This document shows, one piece after another, positions 51,903 through 61,054 of a stretch of DNA of 64,000 nt. Under the pieces are notes generated by a model. It saw only the letters and a list, made by a program, of their open reading frames with translations, was not told the DNA's origin and did no database searches. Made by a program: the position numbers and the translations under genes. The DNA comes from Prorocentrum cordatum (taxonomy: Eukaryota > Sar > Dinophyceae > Prorocentrales > Prorocentraceae): NCBI GenBank assembly GCA_963575745.1, contig CAUYUJ010015959.1, positions 42,501 through 106,500 on the forward strand, in the 5' to 3' direction. Numbering within the stretch: position 1 is the stretch's first letter; each line of letters begins with the position of its first letter.

Positions 51903-52002
51903 NNNNNNNNNNNNNNNNNNNNNNNNNNNNNNNNNNNNNNNNNNNNNNNNNNNNNNNNNNNNNNNNNNNNNNNNNNNNNNNNNNNNNNNNNNNNNNNNNN
52001 NN
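51903..52002. other. Assembly gap of 100 N
   Basis: Fixed-size gap inside or at the edge of the tandem array; the true length is unknown. Confidence 0.99.
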
Positions 52003-52124
52003 GGGCGAGAGATAGCGCGCCTCCTTGTTCGGAGGGGAAACCATGTGGCAGCCTGAAGGCTTGCGCTTGCAAACCATTTCAACTCGAAGTTGAAAGCGAG
52101 AAAGTGAATGCCGCTGATGTTTGA
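52003..52124 (+). other. Possible C-terminal exon, unknown
   Basis: After the gap one plus frame reads SEGKPCGSLKACACKPFQLE and VESEKVNAADV to a stop at 52122-52124. Short and unassigned. Confidence 0.2.
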
Positions 52125-52339
52125 AGCAGAGACTGCTGCGGTGGGATACGGGGAGGACTTTGCTGTTCTGTTACTTGTTATGTGTTGCTTGTTCCTTGTC
52201 ACTGTCAATTTCTGTTTTTCTTTTTGTTGGTTGTAATATGTCATATGTATCCATTCGGTGCCCGTGCGAGGGCAAGAGGACGGCTCTAGTCGCAGCGACG
52301 AGGATTTCAAAATGAATCAAGCCGTAGCGACGAGGCTGA
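52125..52339. other. Spacer, no gene seen
   Basis: T-rich unique sequence; TAGTCGCAGCGACGAGGATT and CGTAGCGACGAGGCT near 52290 and 52323 are a short direct repeat. Confidence 0.35.
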
Positions 52340-52660
52340 CACTTCTGACATGTCTCTGTCATTTCTCTGTTAGTCGTATGTTCTGGTTTCTGTCATTTCT
52401 GTATTTTTTCTGTCGTTTCTGTCATTTTTCTGACATTTCTCTGGCTGGGGGGGCCCCAGGCGACCCAGACGGACAGAATGCTTCTGTCATGTTTCTGTCA
52501 TTGTTCTGTCATCTGTCATTTTTCTGTCGAACACGTTTCTCGAAAATCAGCGTTTTCCATGTGTTTTTACAAGGTTTCGTGCTCGACAGAAAAATGACAG
52601 AAAATCAACAACAGAAATCTGACAGAAAATGACAGAAAAATGACAGAAAAAAAACTGGCG
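52340..52660. repeat. TTTCTGTCAT minisatellite foldback
   Basis: About twelve TTTCTGTCAT-like words up to 52530 are mirrored by ATGACAGAAA words from 52583 to 52650. An 18-bp perfect stem (CTGTCATTTTTCTGTCGA, 52513-52530, with 52583-52600) encloses a 52-nt loop. Confidence 0.8.
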
Positions 52661-52920
52661 GGGCCAAATCGGGCCCAGCTGGATTCCGGAGGTCCCCGCT
52701 GGCGCCCGAGCCGGAGCCGAACGCTCCCCGCGGGCAGGCGCCAATTCTCGACTCCTTCTCCGACCGTGCCGACGCCCGCCCCAGAGGCGCCGCCGACAGA
52801 AGCGAGGTGCGATCAGTGCGACTCGAGGGGAGGCATCGGAGGAGGAAGGAGGACGGAGGGAGGAAGAAAGACATTGGATGGAGGCAAGATGAATGATGAT
52901 GGGGTGAGAAGGGGGGCCAC
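52661..52920. other. Spacer, no gene seen
   Basis: GC-rich to 52810, then GGA-rich. Probably the region beyond the 3' end of the minus-strand gene to its right. Confidence 0.35.
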
Positions 52921-53300
52921 GTGACGATCACGGCAGACCAGGGCGTTCATTTTGCAGTGGCTGCGACCGCAACTCAGATACAGCATCTGATCAAACAGTT
53001 CACTATAAGTACTTGGCTTTGAGCTCGCGAGCCCGTGCTCTAATCTTCTCACCAAGTCTTTGACTGGCCCCTTGAAGGGGGCTAACTCTGGCTCCAAATC
53101 CTTAATTACTGCCTCGCACACATTGATTGGGTTCGGTGTCTCTTTGGCAGAAACTGCTAATATCTGAGCCTTGTCGGTACCTTTAGTTTTGATGACTAGC
53201 GTTTGGTTCTGGCCGCCATGGCCAAGAGTGCGCCTCACCGATATGCAAGACCCACTCACAACGGGCGCAGCTGCGTGCGTGGCTGCGTCCTCTCCAGGAG
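52921..53300 (-). CDS. LKRPAA-repeat protein, C-terminal exon-like part
   Basis: The minus strand reads VVSGSCISVRRTLGHGGQNQ, then TLVIKTKGTDKAQILAVSAK, NVCEAVIKDLEPELAPFKGP and VKDLVRRLEHGLASSKPSTY. It looks like a compact alpha/beta domain. It follows the KRPAA region but in another frame, so a short intron or frameshift lies near 53285. The 3' end is uncertain (last good residues CGRSHCKMNALVCRDRHV). Function is unknown. Confidence 0.45.
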
Positions 53301-53544
53301 CCCCATGGCACTCTTCACTAGCTGTATGAGCACGGTGCTGTCGCAGAGGGCAGGCTTGACAACGCAAGCGGCAGCTGGGCGCTTCAGCGCTGGGCTAACA
53401 GCAGCAGCTGGGCGCTTCAAAATTACATCCTCCGCAAGCAATGCCGCTGCAGCTGGGCGTTTCAGTACTTCTTCTTCTGCACCAGACTCCTCGATTGCTC
53501 CTGCAGGTCGCTTGCGAGCTGGGGGAATCGGCGGTAGCGGCTGC
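53270..53544 (-). CDS. LKRPAA-repeat protein, middle exon
   Basis: Begins after the acceptor CTGTTTAG. It contains four copies of a short basic repeat: ARKRPAGA, VLKRPAAA, ILKRPAAA and ALKRPAAA, separated by acidic spacers (IEESGAEEE), and ends in STVLIQLVKSAMGLLE. KRPAA repeats are common in dinoflagellate proteins of unknown function, several associated with transposable elements (recalled). The repeats could act as nuclear-targeting basic patches, which is only a guess. Confidence 0.5.
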
Positions 53545-53860
53545 CTAAACAGGGCATCGAAAATCCACGCATGAGCGAACATGATGGTGACGCGAGGGGA
53601 GCTGGAGGAAGAGGAGGAGAAGGAGGAGGGCAGGAGCGGGAGAAGGAGGGGCGACAAGGAAACAGGAGGAGGAGGAGGAGGACAAGATGAGGAGGAGGGG
53701 TGGGAGGAGGGGGAGGAGGAGGGTGAGCAGAGAGGGAAAGGAGAGCGGAGAGGTTCGATGCATCGGGGGGGCCCTACCCATGCAGCCCCTGCCCATACCC
53801 TAATCTCGTTCGGCCGATGGCCCGAAAGCCCACCCGTTAATTCGTGACCCAGGGCACCCA
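53545..53860 (-). other. Predicted intron with GGA microsatellite
   Basis: Separates two coherent minus-strand coding blocks and is filled with GGA/GAG repeats. The acceptor side is clear (TTTAG before the KRPAA exon); the donor is not fixed. Confidence 0.45.
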
Positions 53861-54672
53861 TTTTTCCGAAGAACCCCATTATCCATAACATCCGCGTTCG
53901 GCCGCAAGGTCTCGTACTCTGTGTTGTCCTTCCATACTGCTACAGCAAACCCATTCTTACGCTTTCGAATATTTGCTGCTGGAGTTGCCCGTCCGTCTGC
54001 TGTAATTTTGATAACCGTCTCATGTTCGATATTGTAATCGATTACGAGCTCGTCCTCGCTCGAGATGGTGAGGCACGGGCTATCGGTGTGGCCGTCGTCG
54101 CCGTCGTCGTAGTCATCGTCTCCTCGGAGGGCAGGGAACGAATTGGGTATCTTCTTCTTTTTAGCCCCCTTGAGCGGAGCGGGTTCGTGCACTTGTTCCA
54201 TGATAGCATACAGTTCGAGAAACTCCTGTGGGTGCTGCTTAGAAGGTTTTGACGCGGCCTCTTTGCCCTCTTTGCCAACTATAGTCATGTACGCATCGAA
54301 CTGCAAGCGGAAGTGCGATAACATCACCCTGTAGGAGTACGCAACTAGGGCAACGGTGCTGGAGAGGTCCTTGACCAGCTTGCGAGCAAAGTGCTGCAGC
54401 TGCTTCACACTATCGCCGACGGCCTGTAAGACAGCAGCTTGCATGTCCTGTTGAGCGAAATGGCCGCCCCGAGCGTCCAGGGTGAGAAACGCTGAAATCG
54501 AAGATCATAACCACATGAGGTAAGGCATGTATATCCCCTCGCGCATGTCCGAAGAAGGGTATAGCCCTTCTTTCCATAAGGTTGGAAGTGATAACTTCAC
54601 ACAAGCGGCTAAGGCAGGAACTGCATTACCACCATCTTTCCATGTAGTAGTTCGTTTCCGTTCAGCGGGCAT
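53861..54672 (-). CDS. LKRPAA-repeat protein, N-terminal part, with in-frame TGA
   Basis: An ATG at 54672 opens a 55-codon stretch (MPAERKRTTTWKDGGNAVPA, then TLWKEGLYPSSDMREGIYMP) that meets TGA at 54505-54507. The same frame continues as SSISAFLTLDARGGHFAQQD and QAVGDSVKQLQHFARKLVKD, so the two parts look like one protein. Then come RVMLSHFRLQFDAYMTIVGK, a Lys-rich patch, an acidic stretch (GDDDYDDGDDGHTDS) and a strand-rich domain (ETVIKITADGRATPAANIRK, then FAVAVWKDNTEYETLRPNAD). If the TGA is a true stop, the Met at 54444 is the next start. Codon use and absence of low complexity argue for a real gene; the family is not recognised. Confidence 0.55.
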
Positions 54673-54949
54673 TGTGCACGCACGTCGACGCTAAACAGCA
54701 GCGGAAACAGAGGGGGGAGCAATGACACGTAGGAGATGCCCACCCCCCCATACCCCGCCCCCACACGTTTTATATATCTGCGTTTCCGTGACCCCTTCCC
54801 CCGTCGGGGGAGGGGTAGGGGAACGAGGAGGAGGGAAGGGTGGATGAACGAAGCCCCGATTTGCCTCCCTCTCCTCGCCGTCGACCCCTTCCCCTTTCTG
54901 CGCCGCCCCTTTCCACCCCCCCCTCCCTACTTTTTTTCTGTCCGCTCCC
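54673..54949. other. Spacer, possible promoter region of the minus gene
   Basis: No motif recognised; TTTTATATATC near 54768 is AT-rich but dinoflagellate promoters lack a standard TATA box. Confidence 0.2.
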
Positions 54950-55179
54950 TCTACTCCGCCACCGCCTTCCCCTCCTCTACCTTCTCGCTGGAGAAGGCGT
55001 TGCCTGTGCCCCAGCTCAATGTTGCTACAGAGGCGGACGGTAAGCCCGAGTTTTGCGCGCCCTCAATTCCACGAGCGTTCTCGGACCCCCCCTCGGCCCC
55101 CGCTTTCGAGCAGCGAATGGCGGCACTTGCCGCCAGACTCAAAGATAAAGAAGAGGCTAGCACCTCAGGGGCGAAGTAA
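54950..55179 (+). CDS. Exon-like frame, unknown
   Basis: The plus frame reads SLEKALPVPQLNVATEADGK, PEFCAPSIPRAFSDPPSAPA and FEQRMAALAARLKDKEEAST to a TAA. It has balanced composition and a helical end. The start is undefined; CTTCTCGCTGGAG near 54985 could be an acceptor. Not recognised. Confidence 0.28.
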
Positions 55180-55483
55180 TTCAGGCCGGTCCTCATCCCA
55201 TGCTTTTGGTGCTGTCACCTCCCGACCTTTCAAGGCGCTGTCCATCCATCCATCCTTTCCTCCTCCCTCCTCTTCCGCCCCTCCCCCCATAGCGCGCTCG
55301 CAAATGATGCGCGAGCATCGGCGAGCACGTCGCAGCGTGGACGAGGACACATCGCCCTCGGAATCGCTGCTCAAGAACGCTGGAAAAGGGTTCGAGCGCT
55401 TAGCGCCCGCTGCGCTGGATGCCGACAGAGATCGCTCGCGCTTGCGAGCTGCAGGGGGGCGCGGCCGAGAGCCTGGAGCCCCC
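55180..55483. other. Spacer between convergent frames
   Basis: Open on the plus strand (HRRARRSVDEDTSPSESLLK) but without a family or exon boundaries. Confidence 0.25.
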
Positions 55484-56113
55484 TCAGGGCCCCGAGCTCG
55501 GGCCAGCGCTACCGCTGGCGCTGCTGCCGAGGACTCTCTGCACGGCCTCTTTCCACTCCTGCTGCTGCAACTCCTCGGCCAGCTTCATGTCGTCGTTGGT
55601 GCTGTCCTGCGACGGCTGACCGAGGTCATCCATGACCTGCACCAGCTCGCCAGAGAGCACCACACCTGAGTCCGATCCTGCCGCCTCCTCCTGCGCGGCG
55701 GGGGCTGCTCCATCCGAATCGCCATGCTCCGAGTCGCTGTGGTACGACAGGCGCAGGCGCCCTGCAGCCTCGAAAGGATGTCAGAGCGAGCCCATCAGCC
55801 ACGTCTGCGGCCAAGCCACCCCCCCCTGCCTCATTTTCCCTGGCCTGGCCAGACCGGGCGGGGCCTTCGGCCCCTGGTCCAATTTCCCGCGGGCGGGGCT
55901 GGGGGAGGGTTGGCCTCGGGGCGTGGTTGAGTTGGGCGTTAGATCAGACATCCCACCCGTGGCAACGCTGGAACGCGCTGCTGGCCCTCGATCCACTTGC
56001 GCCCCATGGGGAGCTCCGCAAAGATGGTCACTTGCCACGCTCGAAGAGGCTGCGGGCGGGGCAGCGGCGAATCGCGGTGCACGCACATAGTGGCTATGAT
56101 GTTCACGGCCCAC
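55484..56113 (-). CDS. Acidic protein of unknown function, two predicted exons
   Basis: Exon A (56113-55987) follows the acceptor GGCCCCAG and reads WAVNIIATMCVHRDSPLPRP, then LRAWQVTIFAELPMGRKWIE. Exon B (55768-55484) follows TTTCGAG and reads AAGRLRLSYHSDSEHGDSDG, then GVVLSGELVQVMDDLGQPSQ, KLAEELQQQEWKEAVQRVLG and a Ser/Gly end before TGA. Joining after GAG keeps the frame. The intron would start GG or GC and end AG, unusual but of the kind seen in dinoflagellates. Exon B is acidic and partly helical. No family recognised; exons may be missing upstream. Confidence 0.4.
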
Positions 56114-56159
56114 CTGGGGCCAGCGACAGCAACAATTCAATATCCTTCTTCTCTCACCC

Positions 56160-56345
56160 GTTCCTCCTCCCTCCTCCACCCCCTCCACCTCGTCCTCGCC
56201 CCATCTCCCCCACGCATCCCCCCACCGCAAGCCTCTTGCCCCTCTCCTATCCCCCGCCTCTCCAGCCTTCCCTCCCTTTTTTCCCCCTCCTCCTCCTCCT
56301 TCCTCCTTTCCCTTCCCTCCTCCCCCCCCCCCCCCCCCCCCCCCG
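56160..56345. repeat. Pyrimidine-rich tract ending in poly-C
   Basis: CCTCCTTCCC-type sequence and a C run at 56327-56344. Confidence 0.85.
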
Positions 56346-56417
56346 TCTCGCGAAGGGTTAGCTTGGGCCCAGGCGCCGCCCGACGCCCAGGAGGGGGAGT
56401 ATGATGAGGAAGAGGAG

Positions 56418-56533
56418 TGGGTGAGTGAGTGAGTGAGTGAGTGAGGTGAGGGAGGCGAGTGAGTGAGTGAGTGAGTCAGTGAGTGAGTCAGTGAGCGAGT
56501 CAGTGAGTGAGTCAGTGAGTGAGTGAGTGAGCG
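56418..56533. repeat. (GAGT)n microsatellite
   Basis: GAGTGAGT with occasional CAGT and GAGC units; complementary in type to the CACT array at 34.1 kb. Confidence 0.93.
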
Positions 56534-57125
56534 AGGCGCTCCCCAAAGCGGATCCCTGACCTGGCCAACGAAACTGAAAGTTCAGCGCGCTGGCACCTCA
56601 TCTTCGCCCCCCCCCCCCCCCCGCCTAGACGGGGGAAAGGGAATGCAAGAGCTGGCGATCTCTGGAGCTTCCTGGGTCGAATCAGGGGCGATAGCTACAC
56701 GGGGAGACGAGGATGGGGGAAGAGGAGGAGGCGGAGGAGAAGGGCGCGGGGGGCGGCGATGAGGAGGATGCGGGCGAGGAGGAGGAGGACGTCAAAGAGG
56801 TGGGGGAGGAGGAGGAGGAAGCTTACTCCTCTTCCTCCTCCCCATCCCTCTTTCTCTTCCTCCTCGATCCTGGGACACCAGTTGGGCGAGGACGTTAGCG
56901 TGGCCCCCACTTGGCAGGAAATTGGCCAGTCGATTGCTGCCTCGAGCGACCCCTCATCACCGTCGAGCGCAGTCTCTGTTGACGAGAATGCATGCACCGA
57001 GCAGCAAGTAATGTCACCCACCACGCACTGCCCATCAGCCGCTCGATGTGGCACGGGCCGTCCTGGCGGGCGAGGTGTCTAGAAAATGCTCACTGCCCAA
57101 ATTTTCGCCGACGATGCCCCCGCTG
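56534..57125. other. Spacer with GGA/TCC tracts; weak exon-like stretch
   Basis: GGA and TCC lie at 56705-56870. On the minus strand 57054-56880 reads QCVVGDITCCSVHAFSSTET and SLEAAIDWPISCQVGATLTS, which might be a downstream exon of the gene to its right, but a second minus frame is also open. Confidence 0.2.
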
Positions 57126-57166
57126 CCTTCCCCCTGCGGGGGAGGGGGGGGGGGGGGTGGGTGGTG

Positions 57167-57199
<33 letters not shown>

Positions 57200-57216
57200 G
57201 GGGGGGGGGGGGGGCA
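57126..57216. repeat. Poly-G tract
   Basis: Long interrupted G run, a possible G-quadruplex site on the plus strand. Confidence 0.9.
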
Positions 57217-57328
57217 AGTGCGGCGAAAACCTCTGCAGCAACAAACGACACACAACAACGCCAGATAACCACAGAAACAAAACAGGAAAAAACAACAAAC
57301 AACAGACACGACAGAAGAACCATAACCA

Positions 57329-57332
57329 AAAA

Positions 57333-57384
<52 letters not shown>

Positions 57385-57418
57385 AGAAGAAGAAGAAAGA
57401 AAGAAAGAAAGAAAAATA
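57329..57418. repeat. (GAAA)n microsatellite
   Basis: About twenty GAAA units with a short GAA interruption; probably intronic for the minus-strand gene. Confidence 0.93.
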
Positions 57419-57479
57419 ACAGCAAACAAACTACTACATAACACCTCCAGAAAACACCACGCACGACAGAAACACAACA

Positions 57480-58744
57480 GACAAACGGCATAAACCGTTT
57501 GAACAATCGGTCCTCGTCGCGCGCGCACGTGCTCGCGTCGGCAACGCACAAGCCGTACTCAACCACGAAGGCGTGCACCAGGGGGAAGACCCACACCAAA
57601 CTCACCGCGGGGTTGTGCATGACCACATGCACGCCGCGCTTGATCGCGCACTGCAGCAGGAAGATCAGCCTGCGGATCCCGATGATCCCCCACCCGTTCT
57701 CGGGCGCGCACGCGCCGAACGGGGCAGATGAGCCCCAAGCCTCGCGGAGGGCGGGGGGAATCCCCCCCCGCCCCCCACTCCCCCTCCAATCCTCAACCTT
57801 CCCACTGCTCCTCCTCCTCCTCCTCCTCCTCCTCCCCCTCCTCATCCTCATCTTCCTCGCCCTCCTCCTCTTCCTCCACCTCGCCGTCGTCGTCGCCATC
57901 CTCCCGGGGAGGAAGAGGAGGAACGGGGGGAAGGGGGGGAGGAGGAGGAGGAGGAGGAGGAGGAGGAGAGAGGAGGAGGGGGAGGAAGAGGAGGAGGGGG
58001 GGGAAGAGGGGAGGGGAGGGAGGAGGAGGAGGGGAGGAGGAGGAGTAGGACTTCATCCTCCTCATCGTCGTCGTCGTCCTCCTCCTCCGTCTTCCTCCTC
58101 CTCCAGATCCTCCTCCTCCTCCTCCTCCTCTCCCCCCCCCTCCTCCCCCCCCCCCCCCCCCCCCCCCCATCATGCCCCGAGGCGGGGTGGCGCGGCGTTA
58201 TGCCCCGATGGCCTCTTCAAATATGTCGGGGGCGGGCGTGCACGAGTAATGCGAGCGCCTCCATGAGTGTGCGTCCGCCCAGATCACGCCACCTGCCACA
58301 ACGCGTTTGGTCGTGACAATCGCGTGCTCGAAACCCATCTTCGTGGTGGTGTCCCACTCGGACTCGAGGAAGCACGCTGCCGTCCACCCCTGCTGCCGCG
58401 CCACGTCGGCCATGGCAGCTGGTCCTCTGAAGCACAGGGATGGGCGCGGAGGGGTGGAACTGAAGGAAAACGAGGGAGGGGAGGGAAGGGGGGGGGAGGG
58501 AGAGAATTCTCTCCATCCCCGTCACCCTTGAAAGGAGGACGGGGGACTGAGATCGTGGAAACGTGCCAGTGTATCCCGCGTTGGGTCCTGAGAAAATCTG
58601 CAGGAATTGCACGTCGCGCTGGAAGAGCCTGCATGCGGCCACGGCGGGAACGCTGTGCTCCAGCACGACCTGGTGCCGAATGTTCCTCTGCGGCGCCGCC
58701 AGCACTAACGCTGGCAGCGCTGAGAGCAAACGCCAAAAAAACAT
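57480..58744 (-). CDS. PPC-type (methyltransferase-like) domain protein, three exon-like blocks
   Basis: Exon 1 (58744-58588) starts MFFWRLLSALPALVLAAPQR, possibly a signal peptide, and ends VQFLQIFS. Exon 2 starts at 58424; joining it across a 163-nt intron with GA at its 5' end and AG at its 3' end gives FSGPAAMADVARQQGWTAAC, then EWDTTTKMGFEHAIVTTKRV and AGGVIWADAHSWRR. A third block (about 57725-57480) reads ENGWGIIGIRRLIFLLQCAI, then KRGVHVVMHNPAVSLVWVFP. The order FSG, GW, GG-x-W-x3-x-SW, RGVH-V-NP-SL-W matches a SAM-binding-fold family abundant in dinoflagellates (recalled). The PPC motif is ADAH here, so the catalytic Cys is absent. The exon 2/3 boundary lies in a microsatellite-filled intron and is not fixed. 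Confidence 0.48.
57781..58170. repeat. TCC, GGA and poly-C tracts inside the predicted intron
   Basis: TCC (57790-57900), then about 150 bp of GGA, then TCC and a C run (58129-58168). The sense changes from pyrimidine to purine and back, so long hairpins are possible. Confidence 0.88.
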
Positions 58745-59100
58745 TGTGCCGAAATGGCTATGTGGGGGAAAAGGGGGGCGGTGTTCGAAGGTTAGCGTTC
58801 TCCCTTGCTCGTCTCCCTCCTCTCCCTCCCCCGTCTGCCCTGCTCCCCCCCCCCCATCCCTCGTTGGCCTCGTGGCCCCCAGGCGACCACGGGAACCGAC
58901 GCCGACACGACCGCGGCCCCAGGGAGAAAGGACCCCATCCTGGGGTCCATGCGCACCAGTTTTTCGAGCCGCGTCCAGCCGCGGCGATCGCCACGAAGGT
59001 GGGCCCCAGAAAGCAACAAAAAAGTGCGAACCTCGATTCTCGACGACGGCGCCAGCGCTTCGAAGCGCATTCCTGAAGTGTAAGGTCAATCCGCCCCCTT
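58745..59100 (-). other. Possible upstream exon region of the PPC-type gene
   Basis: One minus frame reads IEVRTFLLLSGAHLRGDRRG and GSFLPGAAVVSASVPVVAWG; another is equally open. A poly-pyrimidine stretch (58800-58860) could lie in an intron. Nothing is firm. Confidence 0.2.
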
Positions 59101-59114
59101 GCTCTGTACAAATT

Positions 59115-59116
<2 letters not shown>

Positions 59117-59152
<36 letters not shown>

Positions 59153-59445
59153 CATGCATACATACATACATACATACATACATACATACATTACATGCCT
59201 ACCTACCTTCCTACATCCATACATACATACATATACATACATGCATACATACATACATGCATGCATTCATACATACAAACATGCATACACATGTGCATCC
59301 AGTGTGTATGTATGCATGTAAGTATGCATGTTTGTATGCACATATGTATGTATGCATGCACGCATGCATGTATGTATGTATGCATGGTTGTATGTATGTG
59401 TTTGTATGTATGTACGTATGCATGGATGTATGCATGTATGTTTGT
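59117..59445. repeat. (CATA)n to (TATG)n foldback
   Basis: TA and CATA repeats on the left become TATG repeats after about 59295 (centre near CATACACATGTGCATCCAGTG). The arms are complementary for about 140 bp with mismatches. Confidence 0.85.
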
Positions 59446-59730
59446 ATCACATACGCGTGTATTATACACGATTCGTGCCGGCGTTAAAATTTTAACGGTG
59501 GGGCTAAAAATAGCATGTTTAACTTTTCCCTACTAACAAATAAAATTTTATCTGGGCGCTATTTTTTTAGTTAAGCGGGCGCTCTGGGCCCGCGCAAGGT
59601 TTCAGACCCACCCATCATTACCGCGCGCTGGCATGGCGGGCGGGGCCCCGCCACTTGCTCGGCCCCGATCAAAAAGCTGGAACCGGCAGAAAGCGCCGCG
59701 CGCGATAGAATCCGCGGGCCGCCCTGTAGA
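59446..59730. other. Spacer, no gene seen
   Basis: AT-rich to 59575, then GC-rich. TTAAAATTTTAA near 59485 is a short palindrome. Confidence 0.35.
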
Positions 59731-59883
59731 TTACAAGAACACGCCTGCGCTGCAATCCTGCACTTGTGGCCCCCAACACCACGCGCTTGTTTCGAGCAGC
59801 GCGGCCCCGCGCCGATGAACCTCAAGCAACGCGGCGCACAGCGCAAACGCGCCCAGGATGGCCACGGCAATGATGGCTGCCAT
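59731..59883 (-). CDS. Small hydrophobic ORF, unknown (50 aa)
   Basis: It starts MAAIIAVAILGAFALCAALL, a typical signal-anchor, and ends WCWGPQVQDCSAGVFL before TAA. It could be a first exon of a secreted or membrane protein continuing to the left, or chance. Confidence 0.25.
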   Translation of the reverse strand: MAAIIAVAILGAFALCAALLEVHRRGAALLETSAWCWGPQVQDCSAGVFL

Positions 59884-60277
59884 GCGACATCTGCACAACG
59901 CGCGTCCTAATCAATTGTCATTGGCATGTTGTGTCGATGTTGGGTATTTTTTCCTATGTGAAGCTACTTTAGCATTTTATGTTATACTTGCTGTGTATTG
60001 GAGAACTATTTTCCAAACTTCCCTCTTCTATTGCATATGGATCAACATGGCTGGTCGAAGTCTAAGGACTCGTCATCATAAAGCACGAACTCCGACTCCT
60101 TTCTTGAGGGCGAAGACAATATCTTAACGCTGCGCCCGCGGCGCTTCGCATGCGCCCGCTTTGCGCACGCGCGCGCGGGGGAGAGAGCAGGAACGCCCAG
60201 TCGCTTTCGAGCGACGTGCGGGCTCGGGCGAAACCTAGAAGGGCTTGATCATTTGATTCTTGATTCTTTGATCATAC
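59884..60277 (+). other. Spacer; 89-codon plus frame not supported
   Basis: A plus frame from 59858 to 60127 contains a hydrophobic stretch (AFYVILAVYW) but overlaps the minus ORF and has no family signature. Confidence 0.2.
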
Positions 60278-60425
60278 AGTCAACCCTCCTCCTGTCATTC
60301 CTTCCTCCCTCCCTCCCTCCTCCCTCCTCTCTCCTCCCTCCCTCCTCCCTCCCCCATCCCTCCTCCCTCCCTCCTCCCTCCTGAGGAATCCTTCCCTCCT
60401 TCCTGCCTCATTCCTCCTCGTCCTC
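60278..60425. repeat. (TCCC)n-type pyrimidine tract
   Basis: CCCTCC/TCCCTCC units; preceded by AGTCAACC, the same word that flanks the adjacent MITE-like element. Confidence 0.85.
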
Positions 60426-60437
60426 TTAACAGTCAAC

Positions 60438-60569
60438 CAGTATAGTAAGGATGCGCGATAAGGATGCAAGGGCCTTGGACGCCCATTTCGAAGCTTTTCG
60501 AGCGGGGCGCGGCCAACGAAAGTGGCCAAGGCTGGACCCTTGGGAGGGACGCCTATCCTTACTATGCGG
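60438..60569. mobile_element. MITE-like element 1 with 6-bp flanking repeat
   Basis: Terminal inverted repeats CAGTATAGTAAGGAT and CCGCATAGTAAGGAT (right end, complement) bound a 132-bp element. GTCAAC directly flanks both sides (60432-60437 and 60570-60575), as a target-site duplication would. Confidence 0.5.
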
Positions 60570-60725
60570 GTCAACGGTATCCTTCCTCCGCCCTCTTCCT
60601 CTTCCTTTTGTCATCCACATAAGGGCCACCAGCCCCCTACGACGCCCTCCGCTGGCCTGGATGGTCCACTCAGGCCACGGGGGGGAATGGGGGGGGTCGG
60701 GTCTTCGTTTTCCAAACAGCTAGTA

Positions 60726-60888
60726 TTAGGTCGGGCCTGTCCCCCTACACAGAGGGATTTTGGACGAAAAACAAAACATACGCGAACAAAACTCAGAAGA
60801 TGCCCAACAATACTCAAAACATAGTCCCCATACTAGTTGTTCTGACTATTTTGAACATTCTCCCTGTAGAGGGACAGGCCCGACTTAA
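60726..60888. mobile_element. MITE-like element 2 with 8-bp target-site duplication
   Basis: A 163-bp element with about 24-bp terminal inverted repeats, TTAGGTCGGGCCTGTCCC on the left and TTAAGTCGGGCCTGTCCC on the right (complement). AGCTAGTA flanks both sides in direct orientation (60718-60725 and 60889-60896). No coding capacity. An 8-bp duplication is typical of hAT and some other cut-and-paste families. Confidence 0.75.
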
Positions 60889-60899
60889 AGCTAGTACCT

Positions 60900-61054
60900 C
60901 GTCGCCACTGGAGGAGGGGGGGGGCACCGTTCCCTCGGATGGGCACACGCCCTCCAGGAGCTCTCGACCCCATCCCACGCCCTTTTCCTTCCTTTCCCTA
61001 CTCCCCCCTCGCATTCCATTGCCTTCGGCATGTCCGCCATCGGCCGCTCTGCCG
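60900..61054. other. Spacer, no gene seen
   Basis: Pyrimidine-rich in part; may be the intron before the first exon-like block of the next entry. Confidence 0.3.

Noticed and set aside
54760-54780. TATA box in TTTTATATATC
   Set aside because: Dinoflagellate promoters generally lack TATA boxes and position relative to the minus gene start is not informative.
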